From contig NZ_JANZXB010000011.1 in assembly GCF_025371035.1 (NCBI RefSeq), positions 93,247-157,246 of the forward strand: 64,000 nucleotides of DNA, written 5' to 3'. This document shows positions 20,048 through 27,343 of the stretch, piece after piece (the first letter of the stretch is position 1; the number at the start of each line of letters is the position of its first letter). This DNA is from Sphingomonas sp. LC-1. Its GTDB lineage: Bacteria; Pseudomonadota; Alphaproteobacteria; Sphingomonadales; Sphingomonadaceae. The position numbers and the translations under genes are program-made. Below the pieces are notes generated by a model. It was not told where the DNA came from. It did no database searches and was given only the letters and a program-made list of their open reading frames with translations.

Positions 20048-21739
20048 TCATGCTGCGGCCCTCCCATAGATGGCAGCCAGCGCGGCTTCCGTGCGCAGGA
20101 TCGCCTTGCCTATGGCTTCGGGGATTTGGGGGATGACCGCGTCGCCGAACGCCTCGACCTGCCTACTGGCGAACAGTCTCAGCCGTCGCTCTGCCCGCTG
20201 GTGAACGGCCCACAAGTCTTGCTCGCATATGGTGACTGGAATGGCAGGGTGAGCAGAGGGTCTGGAGGTTGGTGGGGTCGCCGTTGGTCCAGTCTTCGTC
20301 AATGTGATGGATCGCGAGGCGGTCTGTGCCTTGGCAGACTTCGCAGGCTTCTCCCAAGTGGCGTCGGGCGCGATGGTTATGCTGCAACCGTCCAACATCG
20401 TCTCGGCTATTGGCGCAAGCCTGCGAGCAGTGGTCGCGCTGTAGGAAGCGAGAACGATCCTCAAGGCGCTGGCCAAATCGCTGTCGAGTGAAGGCTGCTC
20501 CACATGCTCGGCAGATTTTACTGCCGCAATCAATCGCTCGCCTTCCCATCGCATACCCCCTTCTTCAAGCAAGATAGCCAGAAACGCCCAGGCCTGTAAC
20601 CTAGCATCCAGCCATACGTGACTGGTAAGGTCTCTGAGGGACCAATCAGCCCAGCCTCCGTCAGGATCGCCGCGATCTGGCGCGCATAGGCCCATTTGTC
20701 CGGCGCCCTGCCCGTCTGCGCACCGTCCAGCACAGCGTCCATCGTCGGCGATTTCCGCTTGTCGTATGCCGGGGACCATGCATCCATCCGCTTGTCCCGC
20801 TTGGTCGGGGTCGGAAGTGTCTCGGGCATCAGGAAATGCACGACTTCCCCCATGTTCGGGGTCCGATCGAAGTCGTCCTGATCCGTGGTCATACGACCCT
20901 TCTGCCGTCTCAGCACTGATCCCCGTGGGGCAGGATTCGCTGTTGGCGTACCCAGCATCCCCGCATGGCGCGATGGATAGCCGTTCAGCTGGCTCAGCAC
21001 GTCCCCACGGAAGCCCCGATCGGCATCCGTCTTGCGCGGTGTCGCCAGCATGGCTTGCTGCAACTGGTGACGCGCCGATCCCATCCGGCCCGTGTCCCCG
21101 TGCCCACCCGCCTTCATATCCGACGCGCGCGGCGTGCTCAGCGGTGGATTGCCGATCAGATCCCAGCCCTCGCACGATGGCCATTTCTGCATGGACGGGT
21201 GATGCAAATTCCCGGTTGCTGTTGGGGTGTGCAACCTGTGCAAGGTCGCACCCGATGAGCCAGCAGCGGGGTCGCTCGTGGTTGGCTCCGACGTCGCCAG
21301 CACGAACCACGACCGGCCAGCAGGCGTAGCCGATTGCCTCCAGCGCAGCGATGACGGCGTCAGCGCCCCGAGTTCGGAGATTAGCGCTGTTCTCAAGAGC
21401 GAACCAACGAGGGCGGCACTCTCCGATGATACGGATGGCTTCGAAGTAGAGGCCCGAGCGCTCCCCTTCGACGCCTTTGCCCTTGGTGTTGGCGCTGCTG
21501 ATATCTTGGCAGGGAGGGGAGCCGACGACGATGGACGGAAGTCGTCCAAGATCAGCGAGAAGTCGGTCTGCCGTAAGGGTGCGGACATCGTCGTAAACCT
21601 TCACGCCTGGATTGTTTTCAGAATAGAGCGCGCGCCGCCAGGCTTCGACCTCGCAGGCGGCTATCGTCGTGAAGCCCGCGCGGTGCATACCAAGGGACCA
21701 GCCCCCGGCGGCCGCGCTGAACAGGTCCAGCGCCTGCAT
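20048..21739 (-). CDS. C5 cytosine DNA methyltransferase, frame-disrupted and interrupted by HNH ORF
   Basis: The frame is open for 563 residues from ATG at 21739. The N-terminal third has the C5-MTase motifs: I in DLFSAAAGGWSLGMHRAG, IV with catalytic Cys in GSPPCQDIS, VI in ENSANL, VIII-like in HERPRCW. The last 45 residues hold motif X (QVEAFGDAVIPQIPEAIGKA). Third-position GC counted by hand favours this frame only at both ends (about 21420-21480 and 20101-20160). In between it favours a second frame (20530-21240) and a third frame carrying HNH. The gene is therefore either frameshifted and invaded, or made by an unusual route. It may still methylate cytosine if joined. Confidence 0.7.
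   Translation of the reverse strand: MQALDLFSAAAGGWSLGMHRAGFTTIAACEVEAWRRALYSENNPGVKVYDDVRTLTADRLLADLGRLPSIVVGSPPCQDISSANTKGKGVEGERSGLYFEAIRIIGECRPRWFALENSANLRTRGADAVIAALEAIGYACWPVVVRAGDVGANHERPRCWLIGCDLAQVAHPNSNREFASPVHAEMAIVRGLGSDRQSTAEHAARVGYEGGWARGHGPDGIGASPVAASHAGDTAQDGCRSGLPWGRAEPAERLSIAPCGDAGYANSESCPTGISAETAEGSYDHGSGRLRSDPEHGGSRAFPDARDTSDPDQAGQADGCMVPGIRQAEIADDGRCAGRCADGQGAGQMGLCAPDRGDPDGGWADWSLRDLTSHVWLDARLQAWAFLAILLEEGGMRWEGERLIAAVKSAEHVEQPSLDSDLASALRIVLASYSATTARRLAPIAETMLDGCSITIAPDATWEKPAKSAKAQTASRSITLTKTGPTATPPTSRPSAHPAIPVTICEQDLWAVHQRAERRLRLFASRQVEAFGDAVIPQIPEAIGKAILRTEAALAAIYGRAAA
20163..20549 (-). CDS. HNH endonuclease ORF inside the methyltransferase gene
   Basis: 128 residues in a different frame from both methyltransferase segments. 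It has zinc-type Cys pairs (ICRACGAAF, CEVCQG) and the HNH core HHIDEDWTNGDPTNLQTLCS ending in CHSSHH. Codon-position GC fits this frame, and the stretch is less GC-rich than its neighbours. It sits just before methyltransferase motif X, so it may be a homing-type nuclease that invaded the gene. Confidence 0.7.
   Translation of the reverse strand: MGRRAIDCGSKICRACGAAFTRQRFGQRLEDRSRFLQRDHCSQACANSRDDVGRLQHNHRARRHLGEACEVCQGTDRLAIHHIDEDWTNGDPTNLQTLCSPCHSSHHMRARLVGRSPAGRATAETVRQ
20530..21588 (-). CDS. Second-frame segment of the methyltransferase region (TRD-like)
   Basis: A frame of 352 codons. Only the downstream part (about 20530-21240) has coding-like third-position GC; upstream it shadows the methyltransferase motifs. 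The coding part has the repeated TPTA/TPR blocks (LHTPTATGN, LSTPRASDMKAGGHGDTG, LPTPTKRDK) and WMLGYRPG seen in phage methyltransferase specificity regions. It probably is the middle of the same protein reached by a frameshift near 21240. Confidence 0.45.
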   Translation of the reverse strand: MSAPLRQTDFSLILDDFRPSSSAPLPAKISAAPTPRAKASKGSARASTSKPSVSSESAALVGSLLRTALISELGALTPSSLRWRQSATPAGRSWFVLATSEPTTSDPAAGSSGATLHRLHTPTATGNLHHPSMQKWPSCEGWDLIGNPPLSTPRASDMKAGGHGDTGRMGSARHQLQQAMLATPRKTDADRGFRGDVLSQLNGYPSRHAGMLGTPTANPAPRGSVLRRQKGRMTTDQDDFDRTPNMGEVVHFLMPETLPTPTKRDKRMDAWSPAYDKRKSPTMDAVLDGAQTGRAPDKWAYARQIAAILTEAGLIGPSETLPVTYGWMLGYRPGRFWLSCLKKGVCDGKASD

Positions 21740-22230
21740 CACTTCCGCCCCTCCCCGTGCGAGAGGGCGGCGTCGTATGCGTCCCACCACTTGCGAGCCG
21801 CTGCGAAGGCTGCGGTAGCCTTCGGGCCAGGATCAGCCGCGATCACATCGGCAAGCAATTTCGCGCATTCATGCAGCATGTCCTCCCCTGCCGGGACCGC
21901 ATCGACAGCGGGCGCGGGGGTGGCGGATAGGGTGGCCTTACCCGACTTCACCGCTTCAACAGCGCGACGAAGATCGCCGACCGTGAATGTTGGCCAGACC
22001 TGCATATGGGGCTCGTCCTCCGCGTCACCTTCATCAGCATCGGCGAAGGGCTGCAACGCGCCGATAGCTTCGGAAAGAGCATCCCGCACCGCATCACCCG
22101 CGCGGCTGTCGAGGGCGGCGAGGATGGCGTCGGCTTCGCTTTCGCTAAACTGGATGGGCGGCAAGGACCCGCATCCATCCCAAGCGGCTTGCAATCTGCG
22201 CACGGCATCCGGCGTCTGTCGGGTGGTCAT
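21739..22230 (-). CDS. Hypothetical early phage protein
   Basis: 163 residues, acidic, with the stop overlapping the methyltransferase start as TGATG. It starts MTTRQTPDAVRRLQAAWDGC and has an acidic patch DADEGDAEDEPHMQ. The C-terminus is helical with a WWDAYDAAL stretch. No family recognised. Member of the tightly overlapping leftward early operon. Confidence 0.65.
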   Translation of the reverse strand: MTTRQTPDAVRRLQAAWDGCGSLPPIQFSESEADAILAALDSRAGDAVRDALSEAIGALQPFADADEGDAEDEPHMQVWPTFTVGDLRRAVEAVKSGKATLSATPAPAVDAVPAGEDMLHECAKLLADVIAADPGPKATAAFAAARKWWDAYDAALSHGEGRK

Positions 22231-22928
22231 GCTGCCATCCTTTCGAGCTTGTCAGCATAGGCGCGCACGCCGCTCCATTCATCGGGCGTCCCGGCGAATA
22301 GGCGAAGGCGATAGCGGTGATGATTCTGCGCAAGGCTGGTGCTGTCACAGCTCGCGAACGGGTAGTCACCGCCTACGGCCACACCGCGCAGCATGTGCAG
22401 CGGGTGCCAGCAGTTGCCCATCAGCGTGGAGACTTCATCCATGCGACGGCGGTACGCAGCGCAACCCACCGGCTCGCGCTTCGGATCACCGATCCAGCCC
22501 AGACAGACGCGATCATATTGCGAGCAGAGGCGCGCCAAGCGATCAAGTGGGCCGTCCATGTGCCAGACGGGCACGCCGCGCGAACGACCATGGGGCCATT
22601 CGTTGAGAAGCCCGTCGTTCATCTGCGACGGCGCGGCTGGCTTGTCGGGGATGACAGCCCAGCGCCCCGGCACGAACAGCCGATCTTCCAGCCATTCGTA
22701 GTAGCTTGACCAATCCAGCCGTCCGGCGTCCATCGGGTCAACACCGGCGCGAACCGCCTGCATCCAGTAGGAGAACGCGCCGTTGTCGTACATGATGAAG
22801 GGCGCCTGCGCCTCGACATCGGCAACACTGTCAGGACGGAAATAGCTAACGCAATATGCCCGCGCGCCAGCAGCCAACAGCGCCTCGCGTGGCGTCAGAG
22901 GCGTGCCGTGATAGACCGCCGCCATCAT
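22227..22928 (-). CDS. DpdA/TGT-like candidate (7-deazaguanine DNA modification)
   Basis: 233 residues, the length of phage DpdA-type proteins. Visible stretches are APFIMYDNGAFSYWMQAV, VIPDKPA, GVPVWHMDG, RVCLGWIGDPKRE, HMLRGVAVGGDYPF and ASCDSTSLAQN, spaced as in a TIM barrel of the tRNA-guanine transglycosylase fold. DpdA relatives exchange guanine in DNA for a 7-deazaguanine and protect phage DNA. No preQ0 synthesis genes are in the window, so host precursor would be needed. The assignment is by motif memory only. It overlaps both neighbours by four bases. Confidence 0.45.
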   Translation of the reverse strand: MMAAVYHGTPLTPREALLAAGARAYCVSYFRPDSVADVEAQAPFIMYDNGAFSYWMQAVRAGVDPMDAGRLDWSSYYEWLEDRLFVPGRWAVIPDKPAAPSQMNDGLLNEWPHGRSRGVPVWHMDGPLDRLARLCSQYDRVCLGWIGDPKREPVGCAAYRRRMDEVSTLMGNCWHPLHMLRGVAVGGDYPFASCDSTSLAQNHHRYRLRLFAGTPDEWSGVRAYADKLERMAA

Positions 22929-23536
22929 GCTGCCTTCCCCCCATCGCTGGCGTGAGAGGCGGGGGTGGCGAGCATCTTGCGGACAAAATTGACGGCAGCG
23001 ACGATAAAGGCGGCGTTGCGCTTCCCGACCTGGTCCCAGACGTAAACGTCGTCCTCGCTGTATTCCTCCTCGATCAGCTTTGCGGTGCTGTTTTCGCTGC
23101 CGAAAAGCGTCCGCCCTTCTGCGTCGAGAATGATGTAATCGTCATAGCCGGTGCCATGATCCGGACCGCTGCCATATGCACCGTCCTCATTGCGCTCGCT
23201 GTCAATTTCCCACGGGCCATCCGAAGCATATCGTGCGGCCTCGCGCAGATCGTCGGGAATGGATATCCCCTCCCCCTGGCGGATCGCGTCTGCGGAGAGG
23301 GTGGAGAGGGCCAATGGCTGGACCACCAATCGCGCGCGTGCCTCCGTGCCTGAAGCCCCGCCCCAGAAATATTCTCCGCTTTCAAAGCAATATGCATCGA
23401 CCTGATAGCGGCGCGGATCTTCCAATGTGGTCGCATATTCGGATCGGAAACCGATCGAGCCGTTGAACTCGAACGGTCCAGGCGGGCAGGCATTAAGCGT
23501 GACGGGTTCGCCCATTGGGACCAGCCCCCAGGTCAT
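22925..23536 (-). CDS. Hypothetical early phage protein
   Basis: 203 residues, acidic, rich in Tyr/Gly/Asp. N-terminal half PFEFNGSIGFRSEYATTLED looks like a beta-rich domain; the second half (DDYIILDAEGRTLFGSEN, KRNAAFIVAAVNFVRKM) resembles a small domain seen in other phage early proteins. No function assigned. Confidence 0.65.
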   Translation of the reverse strand: MTWGLVPMGEPVTLNACPPGPFEFNGSIGFRSEYATTLEDPRRYQVDAYCFESGEYFWGGASGTEARARLVVQPLALSTLSADAIRQGEGISIPDDLREAARYASDGPWEIDSERNEDGAYGSGPDHGTGYDDYIILDAEGRTLFGSENSTAKLIEEEYSEDDVYVWDQVGKRNAAFIVAAVNFVRKMLATPASHASDGGKAA

Positions 23537-23829
23537 GCCAAATCCTCCCCGAGTAAAGCAAAGTCTGCAATGTTGCGCATGCGCTGGGTGGTGACGATCG
23601 GCAGGCTATGCAGTGGTTCCGCTGAGATGCGCCGGAGAGCCTTGGTCAATAGCGCCTCCCGATCCATCGCGGGCGGGGCGGCGCGGAGGTCCTCTATCGT
23701 CTGCTCGATATGAGGCAGATACGGGTGGCGCTCGAAATCGTCGGCGCGCACGTCGTTGCGAATGAAGTCCGCGTACGTCTTGAGGATATCGACCGCATCC
23801 ATCAGGGCTTTTTCGGGTATGTCAGCCAC
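23533..23829 (-). CDS. Hypothetical early phage protein
   Basis: 98 residues from GTG at 23829, preferred over an in-frame ATG at 23850 because GGGGAGG lies about 7 bases upstream of the GTG. Helical, with MDAVDILKTYADFIRND and LLTKALRRISAEPL. Not recognised. Overlaps the small membrane-protein gene upstream. Confidence 0.6.
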   Translation of the reverse strand: MADIPEKALMDAVDILKTYADFIRNDVRADDFERHPYLPHIEQTIEDLRAAPPAMDREALLTKALRRISAEPLHSLPIVTTQRMRNIADFALLGEDLA

Positions 23830-23938
23830 GGGCGGCCTCCCCCAGGGCAAAGGGGAAAAATTCGATCGCGAGGCAGCACACCATCGCGATCCCGACGATG
23901 AAGGCGAGCGCCGATAGGGCGCGGCTAGGCTTACGCAT
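23822..23938 (-). CDS. Small membrane protein (38 aa)
   Basis: From ATG at 23938. A basic start (MRKPSR) is followed by one hydrophobic helix (ALSALAFIVGIAMVCCLAIE). It overlaps its neighbours by 8 bases on each side, as in the rest of this operon, which supports it despite the size. Role unknown; small early phage membrane proteins can affect host envelope or superinfection. Confidence 0.6.
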   Translation of the reverse strand: MRKPSRALSALAFIVGIAMVCCLAIEFFPFALGEAARG

Positions 23939-24248
23939 TGGCGTTCTCCTGAGATTTCTCGCGGCGGGCCTGCTGGAGGCGCAGGTCAGCGCGGGCGAGG
24001 CCGATGGCGTCGGCCAGATACTTCGCGGCGGCAGTCGCGCTGTGCGGCGCTTCCTGGCCAGCGGTGCGGGTCCGCATGATCGAACCGCCATTCTCGACGG
24101 TGCGGGCGACCACGGTTGCCGATACGCAGCCCTCCGGCATGTCCGTCGACGGTCCATGCGCAGCGACAGCGACGACCACAGCCGCCTCCCCTTCGTCGCG
24201 CAGACTCGCCAGCATGACGCCGATCGCGTTGATCTCGGCGGCGGTCAT
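23931..24248 (-). CDS. Hypothetical early phage protein
   Basis: 105 residues. Begins MTAAEINAIGVMLASLRDEG, ends in a charged helix (LRLQQARREKSQENANA). Hydrophobic valine run VVVAVAAHG in the middle. No family recognised. Overlaps the stop of the upstream gene as TGATG. Confidence 0.6.
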   Translation of the reverse strand: MTAAEINAIGVMLASLRDEGEAAVVVAVAAHGPSTDMPEGCVSATVVARTVENGGSIMRTRTAGQEAPHSATAAAKYLADAIGLARADLRLQQARREKSQENANA

Positions 24249-24916
24249 CAGTAATCGCCCACCGACGTAACGACGCGGTCCTCATCAATCTCAATGACGG
24301 TCCCGCAGGCAAAATAGGCGCGCAGCTTCTGCTCGAGCCCGTAGCTGGTGCCGAAGTGCTTCGACGACTTGATGTCGTGCTCGCGCAACGTTGCGCTGGA
24401 GATCTTGCCATCCTTGCCGATCAACAGGCGATAGTCGCAGCGATACTTGTTGCGCTCGTCGTGCACCTGATCTTCGTCGAGATAGACCCATGTCGAGCCA
24501 TATTCGTTTTGCTCGACGATCACGGTGATGACCTCGCCATAGGCGTCATCGTCATGCCGCTTGAGCATGGCGGCGGCGATCTCTGACAGCTTCACCGTGG
24601 AAGGCGCCAGCTTCAGTAGCTCGTCGATGTCCTCAGCCAGCCGACCAGCGATAAGCGGTGCGACCTTCGCCTCGACCTGGGCCTTGACCATCGCAGCAAC
24701 AACATTGCCGTAAGTCGGCAGGTCGAGCCGATCGACATGCAGCGCATCCTCAATCGCCTTTTCGATCAGCTTCCCCGTGTCGCTCCACGTCCGGAGCGCC
24801 TTGTCCACGCTTTCGACAACCAGCTTCTCGACGCGGGTGTTGACTTCCTTTTCGATGAAGTCGGGCGTCATTTTGGCAGCGACGGCAGCGCCAATCAGGC
24901 TCGAAAGGTTATCCAT
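24248..24916 (-). CDS. Hypothetical early phage protein
   Basis: 222 residues from ATG at 24916 (AGGAG at the right distance; an ATG at 24922 is too close). First half helical and charged (KMTPDFIEKEVNTRVEKLVV), second half alpha/beta (VITVIVEQNEYGSTWVYLDE, RYDYRLLIGKDGK-like). Not recognised; the first half could form a coiled-coil oligomer. Confidence 0.65.
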   Translation of the reverse strand: MDNLSSLIGAAVAAKMTPDFIEKEVNTRVEKLVVESVDKALRTWSDTGKLIEKAIEDALHVDRLDLPTYGNVVAAMVKAQVEAKVAPLIAGRLAEDIDELLKLAPSTVKLSEIAAAMLKRHDDDAYGEVITVIVEQNEYGSTWVYLDEDQVHDERNKYRCDYRLLIGKDGKISSATLREHDIKSSKHFGTSYGLEQKLRAYFACGTVIEIDEDRVVTSVGDY

Positions 24917-25106
24917 GGGCATGCTCCTGAGGATCGGCGGCGCTCGGCGCGGAATCGGCCGAGGCGGCATTGGAGACGGGGAACAGAGCGGCGATGATCC
25001 GGCCCCAGTTCGGGACCAGGGAGCCGACCAGCGTCCACACGGCGAGACCGCCTGCGAAGACGAACACCGACACGAAAAGCGTGTCAGTCAGGGGTGACGG
25101 GGTCAT
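24909..25106 (-). CDS. Small membrane protein (65 aa)
   Basis: From ATG at 25106. One or two hydrophobic segments (LFVSVFVFAGGLAVWTLVGS, then RIIAALFPV) and a polar Ala/Ser/Asp tail. Start and end overlap both neighbours. Function unknown. Confidence 0.6.
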   Translation of the reverse strand: MTPSPLTDTLFVSVFVFAGGLAVWTLVGSLVPNWGRIIAALFPVSNAASADSAPSAADPQEHAHG

Positions 25107-25597
25107 CGGATGGCCCTCCGGGTGGTGGAAAATTCGGGACGCGACGCGGAACCGCCGGCACCAAGGATGCGACCGGGAATGAAGGCGTCGTACTCGTCGC
25201 GCGGACGGCGGAAGGGGCGATGTCCCCAGCCGTCCGGCAAGACGAACTTGAAGCAGCCGTTCGGCGCGATGACCTTGATCCGGCCGCCCTTCATGGCCTT
25301 GATGACCGGGCATTCGAACTCGAAGACGGCGGGAAGATTGCCCAGGCCGACGACGACCTCGTCATTGACCGACTGGCGGCGGACCATCATCGACTTGCAG
25401 GTCAGTAAATCGAGCCCCAGCCGGATCAGGGTGGCGACCTGCTCGCGGGTCCAGCGGTCCCCGCCGACCTGGTTACCGTCGACAACCTCGTACCCGCGGA
25501 TATGGCCATACCATGGATAGCCATCCGCCAGTTTCGAGACGATCACGGAGCGAACGTCCGGCTGGCGCCCGATCGGGGGCGTGTTGGGGTTAGCCAA
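25103..25597 (-). CDS. Hypothetical early phage protein
   Basis: 164 residues from TTG at 25597, chosen because GGAGG lies 6 bases upstream and the frame above it matches the neighbouring gene's end. Stretches RQPDVRSVIVSKLADGYPWY and RWTREQVATLIRLGLDLL. Basic C-terminus (ATRRAIR-like). No family recognised. Confidence 0.55.
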   Translation of the reverse strand: MANPNTPPIGRQPDVRSVIVSKLADGYPWYGHIRGYEVVDGNQVGGDRWTREQVATLIRLGLDLLTCKSMMVRRQSVNDEVVVGLGNLPAVFEFECPVIKAMKGGRIKVIAPNGCFKFVLPDGWGHRPFRRPRDEYDAFIPGRILGAGGSASRPEFSTTRRAIR

Positions 25598-26069
25598 GGC
25601 TCGCCTCCACATACCGGAGGGCTTCACCAAGGGCGGCCACCTTAGCGGCGGCCTTCTTCGCCTCGCGCTGCGCGATGATAAACTCGACCCGCGCGTCGGA
25701 GGCGGCACGCTCGGCATAACCAATGCCGTCGCGCAGGTTCGCGACAACCGCGTTCGCGGCTGGGGACTTGCGTTGCCCACGGGGCTGCTTCGTCAGCGCT
25801 GCGGCCACCTCGATCAGTCGGATCAGGGCATGAGGCGACTTGATCCCCAGCTTCTCGGCGCGGACGCGGAAGGACTCGAAGAGGTCGCCTCGCTCGTCAA
25901 TGCGGGCGGCAAGCGTCCGGTAAAGCTGCGGGTCGTTCGTTGCCTCGATGATCATCGGGCCCAACTGGTGGTACCGGGTGACCTTCCAGCGCATTTCCTC
26001 GACGGTCTGGTCGAGATCAGGATCGATCTCGGCGAGCGTCACCGGACCAGGGCGGCGGGCGGCGCTCAC
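25590..26069 (-). CDS. Coiled-coil early phage protein
   Basis: 159 residues from GTG at 26069 (GTGA overlap with the upstream stop). Mostly helical, with an Ala/Lys/Glu-rich second half (FIIAQREAKKAAAKVAALGE) likely to form a coiled coil. No family recognised. Confidence 0.6.
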   Translation of the reverse strand: MSAARRPGPVTLAEIDPDLDQTVEEMRWKVTRYHQLGPMIIEATNDPQLYRTLAARIDERGDLFESFRVRAEKLGIKSPHALIRLIEVAAALTKQPRGQRKSPAANAVVANLRDGIGYAERAASDARVEFIIAQREAKKAAAKVAALGEALRYVEASLG

Positions 26070-26320
26070 AACACGAACCCCGGCACCGAATAGATGCCCT
26101 GACACCGCGCCAGCACCGTGACGACGCTCCGGCCGTCACAGATCAGCCGATCACCCGAGGCGAGCTTGACCACCTGGCAGCCAAAATCGGCAGCGGCGCA
26201 GACGGCGCGGGCGTGCGACCGAATTTCTCGGTCAGCCGTCTCATAGTCGGCGTTCGGGTTGATCCGCTGCATCCACCGATTGACCGCGTGGCGCGTGACG
26301 CTGATGTGGTGCTCGGTCAT
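26066..26320 (-). CDS. Hypothetical early phage protein (84 aa)
   Basis: From ATG at 26320, the first Met after the end of the HNH-type gene. ISVTRHAVNRWMQRINPNAD resembles a small phage protein family with a RHA.NRW..R core that often lies beside DUF968/HNH genes. Function unknown. Overlaps both neighbours by four bases. Confidence 0.65.
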   Translation of the reverse strand: MTEHHISVTRHAVNRWMQRINPNADYETADREIRSHARAVCAAADFGCQVVKLASGDRLICDGRSVVTVLARCQGIYSVPGFVL

Positions 26321-26721
26321 AGCGCACCTCGCATCGCACCAGCCTGCTCGGCCAGATCGCGTTCCCAGGCCGCACGGCCCGGCCACTGCTGCCAAAATGC
26401 GGTGGCCACCACCGTGGCGTCCTGCATCGGCAGCTTCTTCTCGAAGGTGCGCCAACCGTCCCGGTGCTGCTCCTGGTGGCACTGGTCGCACAGCGGAATG
26501 CAATGGCGGTCGGCGACTTTCGTCCCCGCGCCCTTCCCGCCGGCATGATCGACATGGGCTGCGACAATGGGATTGGTTCGATCGCCGAGGGAGTGGCAGG
26601 CCACGCACGGCAGTCGGCGCAGCCAGCGCTTATATTCCTCGGCGCACTTCCATGCCGGACGACCGGCGCGAGGCGGCTTACGGGTCTGAAACGCCGAGCG
26701 CGGCAGGCCGACGGCGCGCAT
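26317..26721 (-). CDS. HNH-type (DUF968-like) nuclease or recombination accessory protein
   Basis: 134 residues from ATG at 26721. The core LPCVACHSLGDRTNPIVAAH, then HCIPLCDQCHQEQHRDG, gives two CxxC pairs and the HNH histidines, the layout of DUF968-like proteins found among phage recombination and early genes. Probably a metal-dependent nuclease acting on recombination intermediates; this is inferred from the family. Confidence 0.75.
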   Translation of the reverse strand: MRAVGLPRSAFQTRKPPRAGRPAWKCAEEYKRWLRRLPCVACHSLGDRTNPIVAAHVDHAGGKGAGTKVADRHCIPLCDQCHQEQHRDGWRTFEKKLPMQDATVVATAFWQQWPGRAAWERDLAEQAGAMRGAL

Positions 26722-27032
26722 TATGCCTGACCTCCGGCTCGCATTTCGGCGACCGCCTGCTCGCACAGCAACGCCACGCGGGCGCGCTGGTTCGCGATGT
26801 GCGCCTCAATGATGGGTATCGCCAGCTTATAGTCGACATGGAACAGGCGGTGCCCACTCTCACCGGATGGGACGCCTAGTTGCAGACCTCCCTGGCGCCG
26901 GCCGTACGCGTCTCGGATGTCCGCCGGCGCGAACTTGTCGATCGCGCCTTTAACGTCTGCCAACAGCTTTTCGGCGGCTGCGATTTCGCCATAGGCAATC
27001 GCAATGTCGGTCGCAGTCGTCTGCGTGATCAT
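26721..27032 (-). CDS. Hypothetical early phage protein
   Basis: 103 residues from ATG at 27032; the frame upstream of it shadows the next gene. ATDIAIAYGEIAAAEKLLAD suggests an N-terminal helix hairpin, and the C-terminus is helical too. Not recognised. TGATG junction with the HNH-type gene. Confidence 0.6.
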   Translation of the reverse strand: MITQTTATDIAIAYGEIAAAEKLLADVKGAIDKFAPADIRDAYGRRQGGLQLGVPSGESGHRLFHVDYKLAIPIIEAHIANQRARVALLCEQAVAEMRAGGQA

Positions 27033-27181
27033 GCCGACACCGCCTGCCCGGCCGCCATCTGCTGCAGCATGTCGACCTGCTTCGAGACCGACAGCGCCTG
27101 ATACCATGCCCGCAGCGCCGACAGCGTCAGCTGCCGACGGTCATCGTTCCTATGCTGGGGAATGCCCGCGATGCAGGACAT
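27029..27181 (-). CDS. First gene of leftward early operon, 50 aa
   Basis: From ATG at 27181 with a strong AGGAG 7 bases upstream; stop TGA at 27029 overlaps the next start as ATGA. The product begins MSCIAGIPQHRNDDRRQLTL and ends in a helix with KQVDMLQQMAAGQAV. No family recognised. It is the first gene after pL, which makes it a candidate regulatory or host-takeover peptide. Confidence 0.65.
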   Translation of the reverse strand: MSCIAGIPQHRNDDRRQLTLSALRAWYQALSVSKQVDMLQQMAAGQAVSA

Positions 27182-27234
27182 AGCGATCTCCTCGACCGCT
27201 TCGCTCGCATCAGGCGGCGATCAGCGGTGAGGGC

Positions 27235-27286
27235 AAATTAGTGTGACTATTCCCACCGTGTCAATGACAAATGTGATTTCTCACAT
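27235..27286 (-). promoter_or_regulatory. pL promoter with two repressor operators
   Basis: On the minus strand TTGACA (27264-27259) is followed after 18 bases by TAATTT (27240-27235). In the spacer lies GTGTGA-N4-TCCCAC (27241-27256), and just upstream ATGTGA-N4-TCACAT (27271-27286). Both match the operator form seen beside the repressor gene (RTGTGA-N4-TCACAY). Repression of the leftward operon by the 27720-28325 product is inferred. Confidence 0.7.
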
Positions 27287-27343
27287 CGTTCTTGCAATGT
27301 TCCTGATCTTGATCATGCTTGCAAGGTCGGGAGGTGGTGATTC

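Larger units (their letters stand above)
19669..20052. repeat. 31-bp imperfect direct repeats flanking the 19783-19974 gene
   Basis: The segments at 19669-19699 and 20022-20052 share 27 of 31 bases by hand count (common part CTCGCTCATCGCGAA, ending CGGTCATG). Each encodes, on the minus strand, a start of the form M-T-x-x-G-F-A-M-S-E. The upstream copy overlaps the methyltransferase stop as ATGA, as expected for the original start of the next operon gene. The cargo between them looks inserted. Confidence 0.75.
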
